From contig DEPT01000058.1 of the NCBI GenBank assembly GCA_002358905.1, positions 1 to 6,216 on the forward strand: a DNA stretch of 6,216 bases, written 5' to 3'. A model generated the notes under the pieces. The model saw only the letters and a list, made by a program, of their open reading frames with translations, did no database searches and was not told the origin of the DNA. Positions 1-6,216 of the stretch are shown here, one piece after another (the first letter of the stretch is position 1; each line of letters starts with the position of its first letter). The DNA is from Akkermansiaceae bacterium UBA3385. Its GTDB lineage: Bacteria > Verrucomicrobiota > Verrucomicrobiia > Verrucomicrobiales > Akkermansiaceae. The position numbers and the translations under genes were made by a program.

Positions 1-552
1 GAAATCCGCTGGATTGACTGCAACCTGGGCTCCGGGCTCACCATGAAATATCCCGCTGTGGTACTGCAGGGGCGCCGTGCCCGAGGTGAAGTAGTCAGCA
101 TTTCTCTGGCGCACAGCGGCCAGCTGCAGGACACCGGCGCACGCATGATTCACGCCGCCCCGGAAACGACCTCGAACATCGTGGCCAAGTCCATCTCCAT
201 CGGCGAGGGACGCGCCAGCTACCGCGGCGAGGTAAAAGTGCTCAAAGGCATGAAAGGCTGCAAGAACAACACCGAGTGCGATGCCCTCCTCATCAATGCG
301 GCCAGCCGCACAGATACCTACCCCGCCATCACCGTGAATGGCAATGCCAGCGCCGTGCAGCACGAGGCCTCCGTCTCCCAGGTGGATGAAGAAATGCTCT
401 TCTACCTGCAGCAGCGTGGGCTCACCCGCGCCCAGGCCATGAGCCTGGCAGTAAACGGATTCATCAACGACCTGGTGAAGGAATTCCCCATGGAATACTC
501 CGTGGAGCTTCGCCGCCTCATCGACCTGGAGATGGAAGACTCCATCGGCTAA
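1..552 (+). CDS. sufB: SufB, Fe-S cluster scaffold subunit (C-terminal part, 5' end outside window)
   Basis: This is the last 183 codons of SufB, open from the first base in frame 1 and ending with TAA. SufB is the main scaffold of the cytosolic SUF complex (SufB-SufC-SufD), where iron and sulfide are assembled into clusters. The visible part starts in the beta-helix core (motif LTMKYPAV, then GQLQDTGARMIH and SKS-type SYRGEV strands) and ends in the helical domain (DEEMLFYLQQRG to FPMEYSVELRRLIDLEME). Numbering from the window edge, Cys93 (277-279) in the motif TECDALL and the pair His121-Glu122 (361-366) in VQHEAS match E. coli SufB Cys405 and His433-Glu434, with the same 29-residue spacing from Cys to Glu; these sit at the SufB-SufD interface where the cluster is thought to form. 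The residue equivalent to E. coli Cys254 would lie upstream of the window. A typical SufB is about 470-495 residues, so about 60% is missing. sufD follows after 23 bp, presumably in the same transcript. Confidence 0.97.
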   Translation, partial: EIRWIDCNLGSGLTMKYPAVVLQGRRARGEVVSISLAHSGQLQDTGARMIHAAPETTSNIVAKSISIGEGRASYRGEVKVLKGMKGCKNNTECDALLINAASRTDTYPAITVNGNASAVQHEASVSQVDEEMLFYLQQRGLTRAQAMSLAVNGFINDLVKEFPMEYSVELRRLIDLEMEDSIG

Positions 553-575
553 CCCCCAACTGCACGACACCACCC

Positions 576-1721
576 ATGGATTTCCCCCAGAACATGAGCA
601 TGGAAGAAGCATTCTCCCTGGCAGAAGCAGAGGCCAAGCTCAACGCAGCCCTCGCCGAAAGCAAAGCCCGCTTTGAAAACGCTGAAATTCCCAACCGTCT
701 GAATGAGGACTGGCGCTTTGGTCGTCCGCATAAGTACGCCAGGGAACTGGCTGAGCTGCTGCAGAGCAACACACCCTGCACAGGCTCCGCAGAGGTTCAG
801 GGATGCGACGAAGAGGCTGTTATCATCAACGCAGATGATGATGATTTGAAACAGACCGAAATGCTCATGCCCACCGTCGGGTCCGATGCCTTGCTCGGTC
901 TGCATCTCAAGCGCTTTGGCTGCGGCTATGCTCTTTATCTCGAAAAGAGCTACGATTCTCCCATCATCATCAACTACCGCAGCTCCGGTCTCTACACTCC
1001 GAGCACCTTCATCATGGCGGCGCCCGGAGTGCAGGCTCATATCATCGAAAACCACCACTGCGAAAACGGTGCTACCATTTTTGCTGTCCGCAACATTCAG
1101 GTAGCGGAGGGAGCAAAGCTCAAAGTGGAACTCCATGCCTTCTGTCCGGGCGTGGAACAGGTACAGGGCCGCAGCATGGTTATCACCAATGTACAGAACA
1201 TGGGAGGAGAAGTGCGACACCTCACCAATTTCCTGAATCTCGACTGGGCGCGTGAAGAAACGGTAGCAGAAATCTACGCTGAAGGCTCCGACACCCAGCT
1301 GTATTCCTCCAATACTCCGCTGGAGCACATGGTGCTTGACCAGCACACCCGCCAGGTTCACCATGTAGGCAAAGCGGTGAGCAATCTTCTGTACAAAAAC
1401 GTACTGTCGGACAAAACTACCGCCACCTTTGCCGGTAATATCTATGTGGCTCCCGGAGCCCACAACACAGATGCCTACCAGAGCAACCGCAACCTCATGC
1501 TCAGCGAGGATGCCACAGTAAATTCCCTGCCAGGCCTGGAAATTCTGGCCGACAAGGTGCGCTGCTCCCACGGCAGCGCCTCCGGCCCCATGGATGAGGA
1601 GCAGCTCTTCTACCTCCTCTCCCGAGGCATACCGCGTCATGAAGCCCATCAGCTCATAGCTCTCGGCTTCGTAGAGGAAGTGGATAACAAGTTCAACGCA
1701 GCGTTCACGACTGAAGGCTAA
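576..1721 (+). CDS. sufD: SufD, Fe-S cluster assembly scaffold partner
   Basis: The 381-residue product is SufD, the paralogue of SufB that forms the SufB-SufD heterodimer on top of a SufC ATPase dimer and is needed for iron acquisition during cluster assembly in the cytosol. An N-terminal helical part (about 1-85) carries the family's E-x-W-R motif as NEDWRFGRP. A beta-helix core (about 90-330) follows, then a C-terminal helical part (about 338-381) with DEEQLFYLLSRGI, which mirrors the end of SufB. Cys330 and His332 in RCSHGSA (1563-1571) match E. coli SufD Cys358 and His360, the latter being important for cluster formation. It is shorter than E. coli SufD (423 residues), mostly at the N-terminus. 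The start is the first ATG in frame after the sufB stop; no Shine-Dalgarno sequence is visible before it, and ATG at 594 or 600 is a less likely alternative. The gene is the last of its operon, with a terminator 27 bp beyond the stop and no sufS or sufU after it. Confidence 0.95.
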   Translation: MDFPQNMSMEEAFSLAEAEAKLNAALAESKARFENAEIPNRLNEDWRFGRPHKYARELAELLQSNTPCTGSAEVQGCDEEAVIINADDDDLKQTEMLMPTVGSDALLGLHLKRFGCGYALYLEKSYDSPIIINYRSSGLYTPSTFIMAAPGVQAHIIENHHCENGATIFAVRNIQVAEGAKLKVELHAFCPGVEQVQGRSMVITNVQNMGGEVRHLTNFLNLDWAREETVAEIYAEGSDTQLYSSNTPLEHMVLDQHTRQVHHVGKAVSNLLYKNVLSDKTTATFAGNIYVAPGAHNTDAYQSNRNLMLSEDATVNSLPGLEILADKVRCSHGSASGPMDEEQLFYLLSRGIPRHEAHQLIALGFVEEVDNKFNAAFTTEG

Positions 1722-1747
1722 AGCTGTAATTGATTGCAGATTCTAAA

Positions 1748-1787
1748 ATCCCCCGCCGGAGTTTTCCTCCAGCGGGGGATAATTTTT
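1748..1787. terminator. Intrinsic terminator between convergent operons, probably bidirectional
   Basis: A 14-bp stem pairs 1748-1761 (ATCCCCCGCCGGAG) with 1767-1780 (CTCCAGCGGGGGAT), with one C-A mismatch (1757/1771) and a 5-base loop TTTTC. On the plus strand a run of five T follows at 1783-1787, two bases after the stem, so it should end the suf transcript 27 bp after the sufD stop. On the minus strand the same stem, reached 33 bp after the permease stop, is followed by only about four T (complement of 1745-1748, partly in the stem), a weaker but plausible signal. The rest of the gap 1722-1813 shows nothing else. Confidence 0.88.
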
Positions 1788-1813
1788 GAATTCACTATAC
1801 GCAGAACGGGCAA

Positions 1814-4800
1814 TTAATCCTCATCCTTGACAGGAGAAAGCCAGCGCATGAACAGACGACTAGTGGCCGGAATGACCAGCAGATTCAGAATAGTGGCTGA
1901 CACCAGGCCACCAAACTGCACAATGGCCAGCGGAGCCAATAACTCACCACCGGGCTGGTCCTTAGCCCAGACGAGGGGAAGCAAACCAAGGATGGTGGTG
2001 AGCGAGGTCATCATAATGGGAATAACTCGTTCCCGGGAACCATCACGTATGGCATCAATGGTGCTCATCCCCTGCTCCTCCAGGACCCGGTAACGATTAA
2101 GCAGAATAAGGCCGGAGCGTATGGCAAAGCCTACAACCGTCACAAAACCCACAATGGAGCTAACCGAAAGGATGGGGGGAATGTAAGTATCTCCACTCAG
2201 CACAGATTTCACAGTATCCGGCGATGCGAGGAACACCGCCACAATACCACCAACCAGGCAAAGCGGGATATTGATGAGAGTAACCAGAGCACGGCGCACA
2301 CTGCCCAGCGAACTGGAAAGCAGCAGCACAATGAGCACACACACGATTCCTCCCAGGATGTAGAGTCGGCGTCCGGCTTCCTCACGGCTCTTGATAGTTC
2401 CGGCATAGTCCACAGAGCAGCCCATGGCATTCATCGCCGGATCCAGTTTCTCGCGGCAGGCATCAGCCAGGTCGCCCAGATTGGAATCTATGGACGGATT
2501 ACAGGAAATCATAGCCTTGCGGCGCGTGTTATCACGCAGAATAAGGTTCGTAGTCTCAGCACGGTATACATGGGCTGCATCTGCCAGGCGCAGCATGCGG
2601 CCACCGGGAGCCACAAGCTGCAGGTTGCTTACATCATCCATGCTCATGCGCAAAGCCGGGTCAAGCCGCAGCATGATATTCCAATGGTCCAGGTTCTTGA
2701 TAATCTCACCGGCCTTGTAGCCATTCATGGCAGCAGAAACCTGTTCTGCCGCATCTGCAACGGTAAGGCCGTAAGTTGCCAGAATTTCCCGATTGTAATC
2801 CACGCAGATTGTATCCACCATCACTTCACGGTTGGCTCGTGCATCCGCCACCTCCGGCAGGGTTGCCAGAATCTCAGCAGCCTTCTTGGCAGCCTCGCGA
2901 ATCTGCGGCAATTCGGAGCCATATATGTTAATGGCAATTTCTGAATTTGAGCCGGAAAGCGCGGACGAAATGCGGTGAGCCAGCGGATAACCAATCATGC
3001 CCCCCATACCGGGCATACCGGAAATAACCTTGCGAATATCCTCACGGATCTGCCGTTGGTCCACATTCAGATCAACGCGCACAACCAGCTCCGATGCACT
3101 TACCGGTTCGGCGTGCTCATCGTTCTCCGCACGGCCTGTACGCTGAGTCACGGTTTTCACGCCTTCAATCTTCTCCAATTCTGCCATCACCTGGCGGGAT
3201 ACTCGTTCTGTTTCAGACAAGGAAGTGCCGGGCACAGCATTCACGAACACGGTGTAGCAATCCTCATTGAACGGTGGCAGGAAACTTGTTCCGTACGTAC
3301 TGCCCAGCCAGAGAGCCCCGCCGGTAATGGTCATCAGGAAGCCGAATACGACTGCAGAATGGCGCAGACAGAACTCCAGGACGGGAGCATACAGGCGCTT
3401 AATCAGACGCGACGTGGAGGAATCTCCATTACTCTGCAAATTCTTCGGCGTCTTGAACCACATGTAGCACAGAACCGGAACCAGCGTGAGCGCCACCAGC
3501 AAGGAAGCGGCCAGCGCCAGCATGTAGGAAATACCCAACGGGCGATAGAACTGACCTTCCATGCCACTCAGGAACAATACCGGTGCAAACACCAGCAGAA
3601 TAATAACTGTGGAATACGAAATGGAGGATACAATCTCCCCCTTGGCTTCCATGAGCACAGCAAAACGGCTGCGACGCTGCTCCGGCGGCAACGCGGCATT
3701 GAGCGATAGATTACGCCACGCCACTTCTACAAACACAATGGCATTATCCACCACATCACCAACCGCCACGGCCAGACCACCCAGGGTCATGATATTCACC
3801 GCCAGCCCGCACAAGGGGAAACATGCCATGCCCAGCATAACCGAAAGAGGCATGGTAATCAGGGTAATGATGGCAGTACGCAGGTTCAGCAGAGTGAGTA
3901 CAATAACCAGCATCACCACGATACCGGCAATGATGAGCGTATCCTTACCATTCTCCAGAGACAGATTAATGAAATCGGCCTGACGGTAGGCGTCCGCACG
4001 CAGTTTAATGTTCCCGGGCAGACGGCTCTGGGCAAACTCCTGCACAGCGGCATCCACCTGCTCAGTCAGGGCCAGAGTGTTAGCACCCGGCACCTTCTGC
4101 ACGGAAAGCACCACACACTCGCGACCGGCAAAACCGGCGTTACCGCGGCGAGGAGCTCCGGCAATCTTCACTTCGGCCACATCCTCCACACGCAACACAC
4201 CACTCGGGTGTGAGGGCACGAGAGCTCGTTTGATTTCCTCCGGGGTAAAGGCTCGTGATGTCTGCTGCACCGGCAACTCAAGACCAGCCACGTCCTCAAT
4301 ATAACCGGCAGGCACCGTACTCTGGGCATTCTCCACGCTTTCCTTAAGCTCCTTCAGGGTAATGCCGGCCTGGCGCATTTTCTCCGGGTCATACAGCACC
4401 TGGTACTCCGGCATTCGGCCACCCAGCACGGTCACCTGACCCACACCGGGTATGGAAAGCAGGCGGTTGCGGAGTTCAAACTGCCCGACTCTGCGCACCT
4501 CCAGAGGGTCAGCAGTCTCATCACCCAGCAGAGCAATAAGCATGATTTCACCCGTCACCGATACAATCGGAGCCATTTCCATCTCCACATGTGAAGGAAG
4601 GTTTTCCCGTACGGTGGACAAACGTTCTGACACAATCTGACGGGCCAGATAAATATCAGTATTCCAATCAAAATCCACCCACACAAAGGACAGGCCACTG
4701 CCACTGGAGCTGCGGACCTGCTGCACACCGGGTGTGCCGGAAAGTGCAGATTCCAGGGGAATGGATACATACTGCTCCACTTCTTCAGCGGTAAGACCGG

Positions 4801-4960
4801 CAGCCTCCGTCTGAATCGTCACACGCGGCACATAGAGTTCCGGGAACACATCCACCGGAGTCCGCATGATACCGACAATGCTCAACGCAGCCAGCACCAG
4901 GGTAATGATAATCACCGTGAGCCGGTTGCGCAGGCAGAAGGACATGAGTTTTTCCAGCAT
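1814..4960 (-). CDS. RND efflux pump inner-membrane permease, CzcA/CusA-like (HME-type)
   Basis: The 1048-residue product has the length and layout of an RND proton-driven pump. TM1 is at about 13-32, a first periplasmic loop at 33-338, TM2-TM6 at about 341-500, TM7 at 535-553, a second periplasmic loop at 555-865, and TM8-TM12 at about 867-1031. Heavy-metal RND features include the porter sequence SGTPGVQQVRSSSGSGLS (74-91), WNTDIYLARQ (99-108) and TGRAENDEHAE (608-618). The TM4 motif is GDVVDNAIVFVE (401-412). By hand alignment Asp405 matches the essential AcrB Asp407, CusA Asp405 and CzcA Asp408, while the second AcrB aspartate is Asn406. In TM10, Arg948 sits where AcrB has Lys940, and Arg978 and Thr985 match AcrB Arg971 and Thr978. 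The three CusA methionines that bind Cu(I)/Ag(I) are replaced (Phe572, Ala622, Ser666). The substrate is therefore open; a divalent metal is my inference, mainly from the His-rich adaptor. ATG is supported by a strong Shine-Dalgarno sequence and by a one-base overlap with the adaptor stop. The gene ends its operon. Confidence 0.93.
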   Translation of the reverse strand: MLEKLMSFCLRNRLTVIIITLVLAALSIVGIMRTPVDVFPELYVPRVTIQTEAAGLTAEEVEQYVSIPLESALSGTPGVQQVRSSSGSGLSFVWVDFDWNTDIYLARQIVSERLSTVRENLPSHVEMEMAPIVSVTGEIMLIALLGDETADPLEVRRVGQFELRNRLLSIPGVGQVTVLGGRMPEYQVLYDPEKMRQAGITLKELKESVENAQSTVPAGYIEDVAGLELPVQQTSRAFTPEEIKRALVPSHPSGVLRVEDVAEVKIAGAPRRGNAGFAGRECVVLSVQKVPGANTLALTEQVDAAVQEFAQSRLPGNIKLRADAYRQADFINLSLENGKDTLIIAGIVVMLVIVLTLLNLRTAIITLITMPLSVMLGMACFPLCGLAVNIMTLGGLAVAVGDVVDNAIVFVEVAWRNLSLNAALPPEQRRSRFAVLMEAKGEIVSSISYSTVIILLVFAPVLFLSGMEGQFYRPLGISYMLALAASLLVALTLVPVLCYMWFKTPKNLQSNGDSSTSRLIKRLYAPVLEFCLRHSAVVFGFLMTITGGALWLGSTYGTSFLPPFNEDCYTVFVNAVPGTSLSETERVSRQVMAELEKIEGVKTVTQRTGRAENDEHAEPVSASELVVRVDLNVDQRQIREDIRKVISGMPGMGGMIGYPLAHRISSALSGSNSEIAINIYGSELPQIREAAKKAAEILATLPEVADARANREVMVDTICVDYNREILATYGLTVADAAEQVSAAMNGYKAGEIIKNLDHWNIMLRLDPALRMSMDDVSNLQLVAPGGRMLRLADAAHVYRAETTNLILRDNTRRKAMISCNPSIDSNLGDLADACREKLDPAMNAMGCSVDYAGTIKSREEAGRRLYILGGIVCVLIVLLLSSSLGSVRRALVTLINIPLCLVGGIVAVFLASPDTVKSVLSGDTYIPPILSVSSIVGFVTVVGFAIRSGLILLNRYRVLEEQGMSTIDAIRDGSRERVIPIMMTSLTTILGLLPLVWAKDQPGGELLAPLAIVQFGGLVSATILNLLVIPATSRLFMRWLSPVKDED

Positions 4961-6216
4961 CAGTGATCCTCCCCTTCGTGGAATTTGCCATCGGCATGGA
5001 AATGCCCTGCCTTCTTCTGCTGGCTGCCATCCGCAGGCAGCAGATAACGCAGTTCATAACCACCTTTCACCACCAGTTTCTGCCCGGCAACAAGGCCCTT
5101 CACCGGAGTCATCCCCCGGCGGCTGGTTCCGGCCTGTACCTTCACCATGGCAAATGTACCTTCCTTGATTTCCAGGAATACTACATCGTCAATGCCCACC
5201 TTCACCAGTGCGGAATCCGGAATGGTCACATATCCGTCCTCTCCTCCGGAAAGATAGAAATCCACACGGCACAGCTGCCCGGGGCGAGCATCTGCGGGCA
5301 ATTCCTCGGGCGTGAAGTAGAACGCACGGGTCTGCTTTTCCTCATCGACCTGCTCGGCCATACGCCATGTGCCGCCCAGCGTTTTGTTTTCCCGACCGCT
5401 CAGGCGAGTGGCGCGCACACTGTCAAAATCCGGCACATCGTTGCCATACAGAGTACCCTCGATTTCCATGGCATCCAGATTGCTCATGGTGACCACTGCA
5501 GCACCTTGCTCACCCCAACTGCCCTGGGTAATACCCACGTTGCGGACAATCCCATCCTTATGGGCACGGACAACCAGCGTCGGCAGTCCGTTCTCGGGCG
5601 TAATTTCGGAGCCCATCACCAGAATGTTGAGGCGGGTGTTGTTCACCTCCAGCTCACGTTCCAGCTGGCGTTTCTCAGCATTCTTGAAATTAAGCTGCTC
5701 CTCAAGGTCACTGCTTGTTGTTCCAGCGGCTTTCAGGCGGGCAAGGCGCTGTGAAACAGACGTAATCTCCTCACCGCAACGGGTGATGGCGGCTTCCTGC
5801 TTGCGTATATCTGCCACCAGTGCACTAACCTCCGGAGACACCACCGTGTAGAGGACATCTCCTTTTTTCACTTGCTGTGCCGACTTCACCCTGAGGGAGA
5901 TACGGCCACCACATGGCAGGGAATAACTTTCAAGAGCATGATCCGGCACATACAGATGGCCGTACAGACTATGAGTCAAAGCCTTGCCTGCAGCAGGAAC
6001 CGTCTCTATCTTCATAGCGGAAATATGGCGAGCATGGGCATTGGCTGTTACCAGCACTGGTGCATCACCTCCACTGCAGGAAGGGCCATGGTCGTGAGAA
6101 CAGCCGACTCCGTGCTCATGCTGATGCTCCGCTTCGGCCGCGTGGTCATGCGTGCAGTTTTCGCCGTGCTCATGCTGGTGCTCCGCTTCGGCCGCGTGGT
6201 CGTGCGTGCAGTTTTC
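4960..6216 (-). CDS. Periplasmic adaptor (membrane fusion protein, HlyD/CusB family) with His-rich N-terminus; 5' end outside window
   Basis: The frame is open from the window edge to TGA, giving 418 visible residues (numbered from 6216 down). The protein should link the permease to an outer membrane channel in the periplasm. Residues 1-47 are a His/Cys-rich segment with two identical 18-residue repeats (12 His and 4 Cys in all). A linker and the typical adaptor start motif VLVTANAHARHISAMKIETV follow (54-73). The lipoyl half-domain is at about 98-130 (LPCGGRISL to QVKKGDVLY), a coiled-coil hairpin at 131-198 and the second lipoyl half at 213-243 (VRAHKDGIVRNVGITQGSW). A beta-barrel (249-328), a membrane-proximal domain (329-393) and a His-rich tail GHFHADGKFHEGEDH (404-418) complete it. 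The GTG at 6057 is only the first start codon seen in this frame; coding clearly continues upstream, and the true start, with a signal peptide or lipoprotein signal, lies outside. His-rich N-termini occur in adaptors of metal pumps such as CzcB. The gene overlaps the permease start by one base. Confidence 0.92.
   Translation of the reverse strand, partial: ENCTHDHAAEAEHQHEHGENCTHDHAAEAEHQHEHGVGCSHDHGPSCSGGDAPVLVTANAHARHISAMKIETVPAAGKALTHSLYGHLYVPDHALESYSLPCGGRISLRVKSAQQVKKGDVLYTVVSPEVSALVADIRKQEAAITRCGEEITSVSQRLARLKAAGTTSSDLEEQLNFKNAEKRQLERELEVNNTRLNILVMGSEITPENGLPTLVVRAHKDGIVRNVGITQGSWGEQGAAVVTMSNLDAMEIEGTLYGNDVPDFDSVRATRLSGRENKTLGGTWRMAEQVDEEKQTRAFYFTPEELPADARPGQLCRVDFYLSGGEDGYVTIPDSALVKVGIDDVVFLEIKEGTFAMVKVQAGTSRRGMTPVKGLVAGQKLVVKGGYELRYLLPADGSQQKKAGHFHADGKFHEGEDH
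4968..4974 (-). promoter_or_regulatory. Strong ribosome binding site of the permease gene, inside the adaptor gene
   Basis: Read on the minus strand, GGGGAGG lies 7 bases before the permease ATG (4960-4958), within the last codons of the adaptor gene. The adaptor stop TGA and the permease ATG share one base (TGATG). This arrangement fixes the permease start and suggests translational coupling, so that adaptor and permease are made in step. Confidence 0.85.
6109..6216 (-). repeat. Two tandem 54-bp repeats encoding a His-rich 18-residue unit, running to the window edge
   Basis: The copies are 6163-6216 and 6109-6162. They differ at 3 of 54 bases (6109/6163, 6124/6178, 6148/6202), and all three are third-codon-position changes on the minus strand (GGC/GGA, CAC/CAT, CAC/CAT), so both encode ENCTHDHAAEAEHQHEHG exactly. 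Each unit has five His, one Cys and five acidic residues. A decayed third unit may follow at 6088-6108, where VGCSHDH echoes ENCTHDH. More copies may exist beyond the edge. Confidence 0.95.

Noticed and set aside
549..1649. A 366-codon open frame on the minus strand across sufD
   Set aside because: It is antisense to the whole of sufD, which has clear family motifs. The translation shows no recognisable domain, so the long frame is a by-product of the GC-rich codon use of sufD.
1783..1800. A promoter-like TATAC at 1796-1800 in the convergent gap
   Set aside because: It has no convincing -35 element at the right distance, overlaps the terminator tail and would point into the antisense of the permease gene.
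2975..3709. A 244-codon open frame on the plus strand inside the permease gene
   Set aside because: It is antisense to conserved RND permease sequence and resembles no known protein; a shadow frame.
4963..5754. A 263-codon open frame on the plus strand across the adaptor gene
   Set aside because: It is antisense to the adaptor, which has a full set of family domains in the other strand. The plus-strand translation is not recognisable and has no supporting start signal.
6055..6057. GTG as the true start of the adaptor
   Set aside because: The frame stays open to the window edge with a repeat whose differences are all silent in that frame, and starting here would give a periplasmic protein with no export signal.
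6109..6216. The tandem repeat as a CRISPR array or a non-coding repeat
   Set aside because: There are no spacers, the units abut directly, and the length is a multiple of three with only third-position differences, which fits a coding repeat.

Overview
The window holds the ends of two converging operons, separated by 92 bp that contain a hairpin terminator. On the plus strand are the 3' part of sufB (cut by the window's left edge) and a complete sufD, which belong to the SUF iron-sulfur cluster assembly pathway. On the minus strand are a complete RND-family efflux permease gene and, upstream of it, the gene for its periplasmic adaptor (membrane fusion protein), which runs off the right edge. 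All bases are accounted for by these four genes and short spacers, with no sign of a phage, insertion sequence, CRISPR array or RNA gene.

The organism is a Gram-negative (diderm) bacterium, because a tripartite RND pump needs an outer membrane. GC content looks to be in the mid-50s percent by eye. sufD has no recognisable Shine-Dalgarno sequence, whereas the permease gene has a strong one. The SufB sequence is the LTMKYPAV type rather than the E. coli WKYPS type. I cannot fix a phylum from this; something like Verrucomicrobiota is a guess, not a result.

Layout: 1-552 SufB C-terminal part; 553-575 spacer; 576-1721 SufD; 1722-1813 convergent gap with a terminator usable from both sides; 1814-4960 (minus) permease; 4960-6216 (minus) adaptor, whose stop codon overlaps the permease start by one base. 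SufB and SufD form the scaffold heterodimer on which clusters are built with the SufC ATPase; sufC and the cysteine desulfurase are not in view. The adaptor and permease would pair with a TolC-like outer membrane channel, also not in view.

The most notable point is at the right edge. The adaptor reading frame stays open beyond the first apparent start (a GTG at 6057), and the extra part encodes a histidine/cysteine-rich segment made of two exact 18-residue repeats plus a decayed third unit. Together with a His-rich C-terminal tail this suggests metal binding, while the permease lacks the three methionines that bind Cu(I)/Ag(I) in E. coli CusA by my hand alignment. I infer a pump of the heavy-metal RND type for a metal other than Cu(I)/Ag(I), or of unknown substrate. 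This is a variant of a known system and I do not see a wholly new one.
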